Positions 12,695-21,742 of a stretch of 64,000 bases of DNA are shown here, in pieces. The stretch's first letter is position 1, and every line of letters begins with the position of its first letter. Below the pieces are notes generated by a model that was not told where the DNA came from, did not search any database, and saw only the letters and a list, made by a program, of their open reading frames with translations. This stretch comes from Photobacterium aquimaris (lineage in GTDB: Bacteria > Pseudomonadota > Gammaproteobacteria > Enterobacterales > Vibrionaceae): assembly GCF_002954455.1 (NCBI RefSeq), contig NZ_MSCC01000002.1:375558-439557 (forward strand). The letters are read 5' to 3'. The position numbers and the translations under genes were made by a program.

Positions 12695-13054
12695 ATGAAA
12701 CCTGGTGCAACGGGCTTAAAACGGATCATTAATGCAACCGGATATTCTATACAAGGCTTAAAAGCGGCGTGGATAAATGAAGCTGCTTTTCGTCAAGAAA
12801 GTATTCTATTAGTTATAATGACGATCGTTTCATTTTTTATGCCTGTGACAAAAGTTGAACGATTAATGATGATTAGCTCATTATTTATTGTTGTTATTGC
12901 CGAGTTGATCAATTCAGCCATTGAAGCTGTGGTTGATCGTATTGGACCTGAACATCATGAGTTGAGTGGTCGAGCGAAAGATATTGGTTCTGCAGCAGTA
13001 TTTGTTGCGTTGGCTTTGGTTGTTATCACTTGGGGCAGTATTTTATTTTTGTAG
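12695..13054 (+). CDS. dgkA: Diacylglycerol kinase
   Basis: 119 residues, the standard size of the small trimeric membrane kinase that phosphorylates diacylglycerol to phosphatidate. It has an N-terminal amphipathic part (GLKRIINATGYSIQGLKAAW), NEAAFRQE, and the signature AELINSAIEAVVDRIGPEHHELSGRAKDIGSAAV, in which the glutamates of ELINSAIE and the Asn are catalytic or metal-binding in the family. Three membrane helices. A GAGAG site precedes the ATG. Placement after eptA suggests recycling of the diacylglycerol that EptA produces. Confidence 0.93.
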   Translation: MKPGATGLKRIINATGYSIQGLKAAWINEAAFRQESILLVIMTIVSFFMPVTKVERLMMISSLFIVVIAELINSAIEAVVDRIGPEHHELSGRAKDIGSAAVFVALALVVITWGSILFL

Positions 13055-13071
13055 TTGAAATGTAAAATAAT

Positions 13072-13112
13072 AACGCCAGTGTTGTTACTTGTAGTAATAC
13101 TGGCGTTTTTTC
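13072..13112 (+). terminator. Terminator of dgkA
   Basis: AACGCCAGT / ACTGGCGTT stem followed by TTTTT. Confidence 0.85.
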
Positions 13113-13407
13113 ATATTAACGTCCAACAACAAGGTAAAAATAGAATGAGTTGGTCAGTAGGTTTTCTGATTTCAGATAATTATTTTAAGAAATTGGAGCC
13201 TAAACTGATAACAAAATAAAGCGATAAGATAATCAAATATTACCACTGCATTGTTAATTCTTCGTAGTTTATTTGTGAGAGGATTAATGAAAATGTTGTA
13301 GGATAACGGAGTGATGACAGGTTTTTATAGTAGATGTAACGTGATTATAAGTAACGATTATTATTTTGCGCCGTAGAAACAGCGCAAAATAGGTTTAAAT
13401 TAGTTGG
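13113..13407. other. Gap between convergent dgkA and speB
   Basis: No ORF with a ribosome site was seen. A 9-bp inverted repeat ATTTTGCGC / GCGCAAAAT (13363-13390) lies just past the speB stop. It may end the speB transcript, although no T run follows it. Confidence 0.5.
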
Positions 13408-14325
13408 TTATTGTTTTTGAATTGCCCAAAGATGTAATAAATCGGTAGCAATGGTCGCTGCCGCCAACGCAGTTATATCAGCGTGATCGTATGCTGGCGC
13501 AACTTCAACCACATCCATTCCAATAAGATTAATTCCTTGCAAACCACGAATGATTTTCAGTGCTTTATCTGAGGTGATGCCACCGCAAACAGGCGTACCT
13601 GTACCTGGGGCATAGGCAGGATCTAAACAATCAATATCAAACGTTAAGTAAACCGGCATCTCGCCAACAATGGCTTTAATATTTTCAACAATCTGTGCCA
13701 CACTCCAATCATTAGCAGTATCGGCAGAGATAACATTAAACCCTAGTTTGTCGCTGTGCTCAGTACGAATACCAATTTGTACTGAGTGAGTAGGGTCAAT
13801 TAAACCTTCCTTTGGCGCATGATAGAACATGGTGCCATGATCAAATTTACTACCTTGATCGTAAGTGTCAGTATGGGCATCAAAGTGAATTAATGCCATT
13901 TTGCCAAATTGTTTAGCATGAGCACGTAATAATGGTAGCGTGACGAAGTGATCACCACCAAAAGTAAGCAGGGTTTTCCCTTGCTCTAATAAGCCCGTTG
14001 CATGTGCTTCCAAGCGCTCGCACATTTGAGCTGCATCGCCGCAATCAAATACTAAATCACCACAATCGGCAATTTTAATTGATTTTAATAGGCTAAAATT
14101 CCATGGCCAGCGTTTGCCTTCCCATGCAAGATTAGTTGATATTTGACGAATAGCTCCTGGCCCCATGCGACTGCCAGAACGGCCTGTTGTTGCCATATCA
14201 AATGGCACTCCAGTAATAATAACATCAGCGTCTGACTCCATTGGTGCGAAGTTTAACGGTTGACGTAAAAAGCCAAACGCGTTGGCGTATAAAGAATAAT
14301 CTGGGTAATTAGCTAGTGTTGCCAT
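13408..14325 (-). CDS. speB: Agmatinase
   Basis: 305 residues from the ATG at 14325 ([10 protein letters not shown]), which has GGAG six bases upstream; the frame extends six residues further without a better site. The family hydrolyses agmatine to putrescine and urea with a binuclear Mn centre. Metal-binding motifs are present in order: GGDHF, HFDAHTD, and [17 protein letters not shown]. Length matches E. coli SpeB (306). It lies about 110 bases downstream of speA on the same strand, giving the two-step arginine to agmatine to putrescine route in one transcription unit. Confidence 0.95.
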   Translation of the reverse strand: MATLANYPDYSLYANAFGFLRQPLNFAPMESDADVIITGVPFDMATTGRSGSRMGPGAIRQISTNLAWEGKRWPWNFSLLKSIKIADCGDLVFDCGDAAQMCERLEAHATGLLEQGKTLLTFGGDHFVTLPLLRAHAKQFGKMALIHFDAHTDTYDQGSKFDHGTMFYHAPKEGLIDPTHSVQIGIRTEHSDKLGFNVISADTANDWSVAQIVENIKAIVGEMPVYLTFDIDCLDPAYAPGTGTPVCGGITSDKALKIIRGLQGINLIGMDVVEVAPAYDHADITALAAATIATDLLHLWAIQKQ

Positions 14326-14432
14326 GGTTTTCTCCAACAACAATATTACAGGGCAAAAGGCCCACTAAAAGTCCTATCACTGCTTCATTGTAGTAATAGA
14401 ATGTTCAAAATAGGATGACTAATTTTTAAGTC

Positions 14433-16352
14433 TTAAATTGCGCGAACATCTTCTAGATAGGTATATCCTTCAAGTCCATCAGCCAGTTCTTTGAGAATAC
14501 TCTCACGCTCATCTTCAGCGAGGTGTTGCTGTGCCATTAATTGATATTGGCGCAAGAATTCATTTGAATCTAAGTGTACATAACGCAGTACATCCCCGAC
14601 GTTGTCACCACGATCAATTTTTTCGATGTGATAGCTACCATCTGTCGTACAGCGCACGACGGCAGTATCGGTATCGCCAAATAGATTATGCATATCACCT
14701 AAAATTTCTTGGTATGCACCAACCATAAAGAAACCAATGCGGTAGGGGTGTTCATCATTCCATGTTGGTACCGGAAGTGTGCTCTCTATACCTTGGTTCT
14801 CAACATATTGGTCAATCGCACCATCTGAGTCGCAGGTGATATCAAGAATAATCGCACGACGCTCAGGGACTTTATCTAAGTTGCTTAATGGCAAAATAGG
14901 AAAGACTTGTTCAATCCCCCATGCATCAGGCAATGACTGAAACAGTGAAAAATTCACAAAAAATTTATCCGCTAAACGTTCATGCAACTCATCTAGTAAT
15001 GGACGGTGAGCACGATTTTTAGTTGATAATGTTTTTTCAAGCTGGTGACATAAACGTAAACTCACTTGTTCAGCCCAAGCTCTATCAATAAAGCTGATCA
15101 TGCCAACGGCAAATAAAGAATGAACTTCAGCTAAATCACTTTGGTTATCATGGTATAGCTCAACCAATGAACGGTGATCAGCGTTATCAGTCAGTTCTTT
15201 CCAAGAACGCCACATGTTATGCAAAATATGGGGTGCATCCGCAGCTGGCGCTGAAATAGATTCTGGTTTATAGCTTTCAATGCCAACCACATCCGTGATT
15301 AATACCGCGTGGTGAGCGGTTAAGTTACGACCTGATTCTGAAATAATACGTGGCATTGGCATGTCGTATTGTTGGCAAATATCACCTAAAACATAGACCA
15401 CATTATTGGCGTATTCATTGATGCTGTAGTTCATTGAACAGCTGCTTTGGCTACGCGTCCCTTCGTAATCAACGGCTAAACCACCACCAACATCAACAGT
15501 GGTGATTCCTGCACCTAATTTCTTCAATTCAGCATACACACGACCGGCTTCACCAACGCCATTACGCACATCGCGAATATTGGCAATCTGTGAGCCTAAA
15601 TGAAAGTGTAATAGCTGTAAGCAATCAAGCATTTCACGTTGGCGTAATTCTTCAACCACGGTTAATACTTGTGATGCAGATAAACCAAATTTAGACTTTT
15701 CGCCACCACTTGCTTGCCATTTACCTTTACCTTGAGAAGCTAAACGTGCACGTAGACCTAAGCGTGGTGTAACGCCCAGCTCTGCCGCTTCTTGTAAGAT
15801 AATTTTTAGCTCAGAAAGTTTCTCAAGGACGATGTAAACTTCATGGCCGAGTTTCTCGCCAATTAACGCTAATCGAATATATTCACGATCTTTGTAGCCG
15901 TTACAGACGATGACAGAGCTAGCCTCTTGCGCCATAGCAAGCACAGCCATAAGTTCGGGCTTGCTGCCAGCTTCTAAGCCTAATTGACGCTGTTGTTTAG
16001 CATATTGGCTGGCTAATATTTCACTAACTACTTCTTGTTGCTGGTTAACTTTAATTGGGTATACCGCAAGGTAGTCGCCTTGGTAACCGTAATTTTCAAT
16101 CGCTTGGTTAAAAACGCTGCATAAGCTATCCACTCGATGGTGAAGAATATCAGCAAAGCGCACCAAAACAGGTAACGATGCGCCTGCTGCGATTAATTCA
16201 TCAGCAAGTTGTGATAAACCGATAGCATTGGCTGGGTTATTGACATCTGGACAGGCAACAACTGAGCCGTCTTGCGCTATATCAAAATAACCCTGGCCCC
16301 AATAAGGTGTATTATAAACGTCACGGGCATTATTAATTGTCCAATCACTCAT
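14433..16352 (-). CDS. speA: Biosynthetic arginine decarboxylase
   Basis: 639 residues, near the 630-658 typical for SpeA. PLP-dependent fold III decarboxylase turning arginine to agmatine. The PLP lysine is in YPIKVNQQ near residue 100; [11 protein letters not shown] and the C-terminal TCDSDG...[16 protein letters not shown] are family hallmarks. Start ATG 16352 has AGGAAGAG upstream. It is the first gene of a speA-speB unit and is preceded by an unusually long leader that contains a small ORF. Confidence 0.95.
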   Translation of the reverse strand: MSDWTINNARDVYNTPYWGQGYFDIAQDGSVVACPDVNNPANAIGLSQLADELIAAGASLPVLVRFADILHHRVDSLCSVFNQAIENYGYQGDYLAVYPIKVNQQQEVVSEILASQYAKQQRQLGLEAGSKPELMAVLAMAQEASSVIVCNGYKDREYIRLALIGEKLGHEVYIVLEKLSELKIILQEAAELGVTPRLGLRARLASQGKGKWQASGGEKSKFGLSASQVLTVVEELRQREMLDCLQLLHFHLGSQIANIRDVRNGVGEAGRVYAELKKLGAGITTVDVGGGLAVDYEGTRSQSSCSMNYSINEYANNVVYVLGDICQQYDMPMPRIISESGRNLTAHHAVLITDVVGIESYKPESISAPAADAPHILHNMWRSWKELTDNADHRSLVELYHDNQSDLAEVHSLFAVGMISFIDRAWAEQVSLRLCHQLEKTLSTKNRAHRPLLDELHERLADKFFVNFSLFQSLPDAWGIEQVFPILPLSNLDKVPERRAIILDITCDSDGAIDQYVENQGIESTLPVPTWNDEHPYRIGFFMVGAYQEILGDMHNLFGDTDTAVVRCTTDGSYHIEKIDRGDNVGDVLRYVHLDSNEFLRQYQLMAQQHLAEDERESILKELADGLEGYTYLEDVRAI

Positions 16353-16526
16353 TGTTTAATCTCTTCCTGAGCGAAAATACGTTAGCCATAAAATACAGGT
16401 GCATAAGATCCCTGCTTGGCTACAGTAAATATCGAAATAGTGTGATGACTGACGCGATAACGGTCAGAATAAAAGTACGTTGTTATTGAAATCTAATCAC
16501 GCAGATTGGCGCTATAGCATTTTCAA

Positions 16527-16688
16527 TTACAAGCTACTGGGACTATCTGAGCTGGAATCGTCATTACAAGTCATGAACAAACGTATTGTTCTTCTTGATA
16601 GGTGAGGTTTGGCTTTGGTTGTTGCGTTGTCGCATACTTTATTGAGGCTAAAAAAAGCCCTCGAGTATAATGTGGCGAGAGTTTTCAT
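16527..16688 (-). CDS. Possible small ORF in the speA leader (53 aa)
   Basis: On the speA strand, about 175 bases upstream of speA, an ATG at 16688 opens a 53-codon frame (MKTLATLYSRAFFSLNKVCD...). AAGGGTA eight bases before it is a good ribosome site. The peptide is basic in the middle (KAKPHLSRRTIR) and ends in a Ser/Asp-rich tail. It might be an independent small protein or a leader ORF that controls speA translation, as polyamine genes often have. No family is recognised and there is no homology evidence here. Confidence 0.35.
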   Translation of the reverse strand: MKTLATLYSRAFFSLNKVCDNATTKAKPHLSRRTIRLFMTCNDDSSSDSPSSL

Positions 16689-17122
16689 TGTCATTACCCT
16701 TAAAGGTCGTGCTATTACAACAAGCACAGTATGACAGGGAATAAGAATGCCCGATGCAATCTCAGTCTACACCTCAAACCAATAATTGGGTGCGCTGCGA
16801 TTAGACAATTGAATTGTTTTTAGCGCAAACAAAAAAGATTTGTCGTTATGATTAAATTTAGTTGTTACGATTAAAGAAGAAGATTAAATATATAGAGTAA
16901 GCATAATAACTGCGTATTTATTAGTAATAATATATATATCACTCTATATATAACCAATTAAAATGATTGATATAAAAAAGAGTTTTCCTATATTTAATAT
17001 TAGGGAAATTAATAGTCAGTAAATGTAATGTTAGTACGTAAAAGTGTATAAGTGCATCGATTACGTTTATAAATATGAGATTGTTAATTTGCCCTTTAGA
17101 CGGGTGATTAAAGGAGTGTTTA
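16689..17122. other. AT-rich gap before the YedI-type gene
   Basis: 434 bases holding the presumed promoters for speA (leftward) and the YedI-type gene (rightward). No further ORF with a ribosome site is convincing. The stretch 16860-17060 is very AT-rich, with TATATATA runs. Confidence 0.4.
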
Positions 17123-18037
17123 GTGGCTGGTGCAAGTTTATTAACTTTGCTTGATGATATCGCAACGGTGCTTGATGATGTTGCCTTGATGACCAAGGTC
17201 GCTGCGCGTAAAACCGTAGGTGTTTTAGGTGATGATCTGGCATTAAATGCTCAACAGGTCACTGGTGTGAGAGCTGAGCGTGAGTTGCCTGTGGTGTGGG
17301 GCGTAGCAAAAGGCTCATTTAAAAATAAATTAATTTTAGTGCCCGCGGCATTATTAATCAGTGCTGTTGCGCCGTGGTTAATTATGCCGATGTTATTACT
17401 GGGCGGTTTATTTTTATGTTTTGAAGGCGTTGAAAAGATTGCTGAAAAATTATTTCATCATGATACTGAAACGCAGCAAGACAGTGAGCAGTTATTAACT
17501 GAAGAGATTGATTTAATTGCTTATGAACGTGAGAAAATAAAAGGGGCGGTAAGAACCGATTTTGTGTTATCGGCTGAAATTATTGTGATTGCATTAGGCA
17601 CAGTACAAGATCACCCATTTTTAACCCAAGCCATTGTAGTGAGTCTTATTGCAGCAGTAATGACGGCAGGAGTTTACGGTGTAGTTGCTGGGATTGTAAA
17701 GCTTGATGATGCGGGTTTGTATCTTGTAAAACACAGCAATCGAGCCGGATTTAAGCGCAGTTTTGGTACATTATTGGTTAATGTTGCACCTTATTTAATG
17801 AAGACATTAGCCGTAGTCGGTACTATCGCAATGTTTTTAGTCGGTGGGGGCATTGTAGTACACAGTATTCCACCCGTACATGGTGTGATTGAACAATTAA
17901 CCCAGCAGATCACTTTTTCAGGAGCTCATACCATTGTGCCGCCGTTACTGAATGGTATCGTGGGTATTATTGCTGGTATTGCAGTGCTGGTGGTTGTGAG
18001 CTTAATAAATAAAATTCGTGGTAAGTCAGCACATTAA
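17123..18037 (+). CDS. yedI: DUF808 / YedI family inner-membrane protein
   Basis: 304 residues. The N-terminal signature AGASLLTLLDDIATVLDDVA...TRKT-like (VAARKTVGVLGDDLALNAQQVTGV) is typical of the DUF808/YedI family, as is ELPVVWGVAKGS. Hydrophobic segments lie at about 72-105, 150-195, 220-250 and 275-297. GTG start with AAAGGAG seven bases upstream (17109-17115). Function is unknown in the family; a transporter-like role has been suggested by annotation only. Monocistronic. Confidence 0.8.
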   Translation: MAGASLLTLLDDIATVLDDVALMTKVAARKTVGVLGDDLALNAQQVTGVRAERELPVVWGVAKGSFKNKLILVPAALLISAVAPWLIMPMLLLGGLFLCFEGVEKIAEKLFHHDTETQQDSEQLLTEEIDLIAYEREKIKGAVRTDFVLSAEIIVIALGTVQDHPFLTQAIVVSLIAAVMTAGVYGVVAGIVKLDDAGLYLVKHSNRAGFKRSFGTLLVNVAPYLMKTLAVVGTIAMFLVGGGIVVHSIPPVHGVIEQLTQQITFSGAHTIVPPLLNGIVGIIAGIAVLVVVSLINKIRGKSAH

Positions 18038-18080
18038 TTTATTATTGTTAGTGTGCTAAATCAGCAAGATATAAAATCAA

Positions 18081-18114
18081 AAATGCCAGTGATATCAAGC
18101 ACTGGCATTTTTTA
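18081..18114 (+). terminator. Terminator of the YedI-type gene
   Basis: Perfect 11-bp stem AAATGCCAGTG / CACTGGCATTT followed by T residues. It sits between convergent genes. Confidence 0.88.
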
Positions 18115-18131
18115 TGGTCTATTTTACGTTA

Positions 18132-18860
18132 TTACCACGTGTATTTAATACCCATACGGTAACGTGTTTGACGATTGTCAGTATAACGATTTTGGCTAAC
18201 ATTACCCACCTCTACGAAGGGACGCCACATTGTGCCTTCAACCGTTTTGTAGGTGTACATTAAGCGGAAGTTATGTAGGTAGTTTGTATCTTTATTATCG
18301 AATTGTGGTAGTGCGTTACCTTCCATTTCTTTCCAGATTTGGAACTCATATTGGAAGTCCCAATTATTGGTGTTGTAGCCTAACCAGAAATCAACTTCTT
18401 GAATTTTAGAAATATAATTTTGTTGATTAAGGTTTTGTTGATTGTAATCCCAGAACTTCCACTTATAACGACCTTGCACACGAATGCCATTATCAAAACG
18501 ATAGTTTAAACGTGCGTAAGGTACATAAACTAAACCTTGTGAGGTGAAATCGAGTGAAAGACCACCGATACCCATAATATTATCAGTCAATTTTTTGTAG
18601 TAATACGCTGAAAACTCAGAGCCATTCATTGTCATACCATCAAACATGGTATTGAGTTGATCATTGTTATAACGCGCGTCTAATTCAAAACCAATATTCT
18701 TACCAGTATCTAAAAATGCTTTTACGCGATCGCCATGACGGTCAGTACCATCACGATATTCATGCCGATATTCAATAGTAGTTTTGTAATCGTTGGCATA
18801 GCTAAAACTTGTCGCAGATAAAAGGGTAGTTGCAACAATTACTTTAGTGATGGTATTCAT
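18132..18860 (-). CDS. kdgM: KdgM-family oligosaccharide porin
   Basis: 242 residues with a signal peptide (cleavage near SYANDY) and alternating beta-strand pattern ending in an aromatic residue (IKYTW), as in outer-membrane barrels. The pattern YKTTIEYRHEYRDGTDRHGDRVKA...GFELDARY matches the KdgM family, small monomeric channels for acidic oligosaccharides such as oligogalacturonate. AAGGA precedes the ATG. It lies downstream of the sulfatase on the same strand and is divergent from the aga-kdu operon, so it probably admits charged uronate-containing oligosaccharides for that pathway. Substrate is inferred from context. Confidence 0.85.
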   Translation of the reverse strand: MNTITKVIVATTLLSATSFSYANDYKTTIEYRHEYRDGTDRHGDRVKAFLDTGKNIGFELDARYNNDQLNTMFDGMTMNGSEFSAYYYKKLTDNIMGIGGLSLDFTSQGLVYVPYARLNYRFDNGIRVQGRYKWKFWDYNQQNLNQQNYISKIQEVDFWLGYNTNNWDFQYEFQIWKEMEGNALPQFDNKDTNYLHNFRLMYTYKTVEGTMWRPFVEVGNVSQNRYTDNRQTRYRMGIKYTW

Positions 18861-18892
18861 TGATTGTCCTTAATTTAGTATGAGTTATGTCG

Positions 18893-18919
18893 CGCTTTCT
18901 CTGTTAAATAGAGAAAGCG
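18893..18919. repeat. Hairpin between sulfatase and kdgM
   Basis: Perfect 10-bp inverted repeat CGCTTTCTCT / AGAGAAAGCG with a 7-base loop. No T run follows on either strand. The arms contain CTTTC and GAAAG, the AgaR core motif, so it may be an operator for kdgM or an RNA structure setting the relative expression of the two genes. Confidence 0.6.
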
Positions 18920-18965
18920 TTAAATTAATAATAAAAAGTGGTTTTATAGGTTGTTCTTAAGACGG

Positions 18966-20519
18966 CTATAAATAAGCATTGGCACTGTGTGCCGGTACGG
19001 TTGTTGGTCGCCATGGATCGCCAGTGTGCTCAAGCCATGGTATTAATTCTTCTGTAATTAATTTGTCGATAAGCATTGGATTAGCGGCAGCAATATTGTC
19101 CATTTGATATGGGTCTATTTGATTGTCATGCAGCACATAAGTCAGCGGTTTACCAATTTTTCTATCAATCATTAAGGTATAACGTTGAGAGCGAATGCCA
19201 CGACGTCCATATGACTGACCGCCATAAGGTATAAAAGTATAGAATTGCGATGTTGGTTTAATATCACTGTCAATACCACGTAGGGTATTGGCAAAGTTAG
19301 TGCCTTCAACGGTATCTGGGATGAGATTTTCCATGCCCATTAATCCCAGCATGGTTGGGTAAATATCGGGTGCTGAAAATAACAAATCATTTTGATGTGG
19401 AGCAAGTTTGCCTGGCCAGCGGAAGATCATTGGAATACGCATGGCTTCGTCATAGTGAACATTCTTGGTTGGATTACCGTTTGAACCCATGCAACAGCCG
19501 TGATCAGAGAAAAACACCACTAACGTATCTTCAGTAAGGTTGAGGCGATCTAATTCATCAACAATGCGTCCGAATTGCTCATCAACACCATTAACCATTG
19601 CCATATATTGTTTAAAATATTGTGGACCATAGCCTTCTTGGTAGGCTTTATCCCATTGCACATTTGGACGGGTATTTAATTGCTGTGATGTTTTGCCACT
19701 AAAACGATCTAAATACTTTTGTGGTACTTGATCATAAGGCGAATGCGGTGGATTCATGGAAACTACAAGTGTAAATGGTTGATCTTGTTTACGGTATTGA
19801 CCATTTTCATTGCGAAGGTATTTAATTGCGATATCAGCTTCGTGTTCTGGGCTCCACTGATTAATACGTAATGGTTTATCGCGCGTTGTGTTATTGGTCC
19901 AGTACATTGGCGTCATATGCTTGTCATAGGTACCATAGGCATACCAGAAGTCAAACCCATGACGACGATCTGGTGCTGTCCAATCATTCCAATAACGCCC
20001 TTCAGCTGGGTTATTGTAGCTAGGGATAAAAGGGGCTTGTGGTGCATCTAGGTGCCATTTGCCGATATAACCCATGCTATAGCCTTGTCTTTTAAGAACA
20101 TCAGACCACGTCAATGTACTTTTCTTTAATTCAATACCGAAATCTTTACCGCCAAATTGACCTTCAACACCAGTGTGGCTATTGCCTTGAATACCATTAC
20201 GGTAAGGATATTGCCCAGTCATTAGCATGCCACGAAATGGGGTACATAGTGGAAAGTTAGAAACAGCTTGGCGTAAAACGGCACTTTGACGTGCAAATTT
20301 ATCAATATTGGGTGTCATTGATGGATCTTGCTGCATAAAACCTAATGCTTGAGCACGAAATTCATCAGGAAATATGATGACTAAATTAGGTTTTTTTAGT
20401 GTTTTTTGTGAGCTTGCTTTTGAAGCCGTTGCCGCTTGGGTATAACCCGCAGATAAGGTTGCAGCAACAGCACCACTAGCTGCCATACCTTTTAGTAATC
20501 CTCGACGTGATATAGACAT
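18966..20519 (-). CDS. Tat-exported sulfatase (S1 family)
   Basis: 517 residues from ATG 20519, which has AAGGA seven bases upstream; a TTG two codons earlier is less likely. The N-terminus has a twin-arginine signal (SISRRGLLKG, then a hydrophobic stretch to about 30). The sulfatase fold starts at KKPNLVIIFPDEFRAQ (metal Asp), with the formylglycine-type site LCTPFR at Cys92, matching C-x-P-x-R with Phe in place of the usual Ser. FFSDHGCCMG and GKWHLDAP add metal and sulfate ligands. No maturase gene is in the window. Divergent from agaR. A periplasmic role in removing sulfate from imported oligosaccharides is inferred; GalNAc or uronate sulfate is possible. Confidence 0.88.
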   Translation of the reverse strand: MSISRRGLLKGMAASGAVAATLSAGYTQAATASKASSQKTLKKPNLVIIFPDEFRAQALGFMQQDPSMTPNIDKFARQSAVLRQAVSNFPLCTPFRGMLMTGQYPYRNGIQGNSHTGVEGQFGGKDFGIELKKSTLTWSDVLKRQGYSMGYIGKWHLDAPQAPFIPSYNNPAEGRYWNDWTAPDRRHGFDFWYAYGTYDKHMTPMYWTNNTTRDKPLRINQWSPEHEADIAIKYLRNENGQYRKQDQPFTLVVSMNPPHSPYDQVPQKYLDRFSGKTSQQLNTRPNVQWDKAYQEGYGPQYFKQYMAMVNGVDEQFGRIVDELDRLNLTEDTLVVFFSDHGCCMGSNGNPTKNVHYDEAMRIPMIFRWPGKLAPHQNDLLFSAPDIYPTMLGLMGMENLIPDTVEGTNFANTLRGIDSDIKPTSQFYTFIPYGGQSYGRRGIRSQRYTLMIDRKIGKPLTYVLHDNQIDPYQMDNIAAANPMLIDKLITEELIPWLEHTGDPWRPTTVPAHSANAYL

Positions 20520-20608
20520 CAACAAATCCTTATTAATTGAAAATATATAGTACTAGAGTATAAGCTTTTGAGTTGCTTCGGATCGTAAGCCAATGAAAGT
20601 ATCTTGGC

Positions 20609-20624
20609 TGTGTAATCGGTCACA
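20609..20624. promoter_or_regulatory. Candidate CRP-binding site
   Basis: TGTGTAATCGGTCACA differs from TGTGA-N6-TCACA at one position. It lies between the divergent sulfatase and agaR genes, where catabolite control of a sugar locus would be expected. Confidence 0.55.
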
Positions 20625-20785
20625 TAAAAGAGATTGAAAGTAAAATAATGTAATTACTGATTAATTTGCGATAAATATAAGAGAGATGACGCGGTATTTT
20701 ATAAATTCAAGCTATGAATAGTTGGTTTATTGACTTTCGTTCTATATGATATAAGGACTTACGTAACCTTACGTAAGATTTCACC

Positions 20786-20820
20786 GAAAGATATCGAAAG
20801 AATGTGAAAGAGATCAAAAG
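20786..20820. promoter_or_regulatory. Phased GAAAG array, candidate AgaR operator
   Basis: Four copies of a 10-base unit ending in (G/A)AAAG, at 20786-20790, 20796-20800, 20806-20810 and 20816-20820. The exact 10-bp spacing places them on one helix face. It lies 96-130 bases before the agaR start. Confidence 0.65.
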
Positions 20821-20915
20821 TTTTGTCTTGTCGCATTGTGGCTTTGTTTTTTAAGTGTAAGATTATTTCGAAATCAAATGAAAGAGATTTTGTTTGGTTT
20901 CACAAGGAGACAAAA

Positions 20916-21692
20916 GTGAAAAGTGCAATTGAAAGGCGAATGGAAATCGTCAATGTGGTGAACCAAGAAGGAAAAGCCCGTGTCGAGGATCTCGCTGAAA
21001 AATTTAATGTATCAAGTGTCACGATTCGTAGTGATCTGAGTTTCTTAGAAAAGAATGGTTATGTAGTGCGTTCTCATGGCGCAGCGATTCCTAACTCAGG
21101 TGTGATTGCTGAATTAACCATTCATGAAAAGCGCCGGCATAACGCAGGAGTTAAATCGCTCCTTGGTCAAGCCGCTGCCAAGCTTATTCATGACGGTGAC
21201 ACTGTCATTTTAGATTCAGGGACAACAACCCGCGAAATCGCAGCCAGCTTAAAAAGTATGGAAAATGTTGTTGTCATGACCAATGGTCTGGATGTGGCAA
21301 TGGAGTTAGCTTCAGCACCGGGTGTTGAAGTATTAATGTCAGGTGGCGTACTTCGTAAAGAAGCGTTGTCTTTTTCGGGCTCACAAGCAGAAGCTGGCCT
21401 CAAAAACTTTCGTTTTGATAAAGTTTTTCTGGGGGTTGATGGTTTTGACTTGCGAGCAGGTATCACCACACACAGCGAGCAAGAGGCAAGCCTCAACCGT
21501 TTAATGTGTGAGATTTCTGAACAAGTGATTGCGGTAGCTGATTCAACCAAATTTGGTAAACGTAGCTGTCACATGATTCGTGAATTTGGAAATATTGATA
21601 TCTTAGTAACAGATGCAGGCATTCCTGAAGATTATTTAGCTGGTCTTCGTGAAATGAAAGTAGAAGTTATTATTGTCGAAAAAGAGCACTGA
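20916..21692 (+). CDS. agaR: DeoR-family repressor, AgaR type
   Basis: 258 residues from GTG 20916, with AAGGAG six bases upstream; an in-frame extension to 20823 lacks a ribosome site. N-terminal DeoR winged helix: ERRMEIVNVVNQEGKARVEDLAEKFNVSSVTIRSDL, then GYVVRSHGAA. The C-terminal sugar-phosphate sensor has DSGTTTREIA, TNGLDVA, LSGGVLRKEALSF-like and FLGVDGFDLRAGITT, as in AgaR. It is the first gene of the rightward operon. The expected role is repression relieved by an amino-sugar or tagatose phosphate. Its predicted operators are the phased CTTTC elements upstream, implying autoregulation. Confidence 0.87.
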   Translation: MKSAIERRMEIVNVVNQEGKARVEDLAEKFNVSSVTIRSDLSFLEKNGYVVRSHGAAIPNSGVIAELTIHEKRRHNAGVKSLLGQAAAKLIHDGDTVILDSGTTTREIAASLKSMENVVVMTNGLDVAMELASAPGVEVLMSGGVLRKEALSFSGSQAEAGLKNFRFDKVFLGVDGFDLRAGITTHSEQEASLNRLMCEISEQVIAVADSTKFGKRSCHMIREFGNIDILVTDAGIPEDYLAGLREMKVEVIIVEKEH

Positions 21693-21697
21693 CTGAC

Positions 21698-21739
21698 TTA
21701 ACTCCATGATCACATCACAGATGATGATTGTGGAGTTAA
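21698..21739 (+). promoter_or_regulatory. Hairpin that sequesters the agaZ ribosome site
   Basis: Fifteen consecutive pairs (two G-U) between 21698-21712 and 21725-21739 with a 12-base loop. The 3' arm contains GGAG (21732-21735), the agaZ Shine-Dalgarno seven bases before ATG 21743. Translation of agaZ may therefore be lowered or coupled to agaR translation. Confidence 0.55.
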
Positions 21740-21742
21740 TAA

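Larger units (their letters stand above)
20520..20915. promoter_or_regulatory. Divergent control region of sulfatase and aga-kdu operon
   Basis: 396 bases between divergent units. It contains GAAAG at 20595, 20636, 20786, 20796, 20806 and 20880 and CTTTC at 20734. Three of them, plus AAAAG at 20816, recur exactly every 10 bases. Just before them two copies of TTACGTAA stand 10 bases apart (20759-20766 and 20769-20776). CTTTC in multiple copies is the published core of proteobacterial AgaR operators. A CRP-like site is listed separately. Confidence 0.7.

Noticed and set aside
18893..18919. Hairpin as a terminator of the sulfatase gene
   Set aside because: No T run follows on either strand; listed as a repeat or operator instead.
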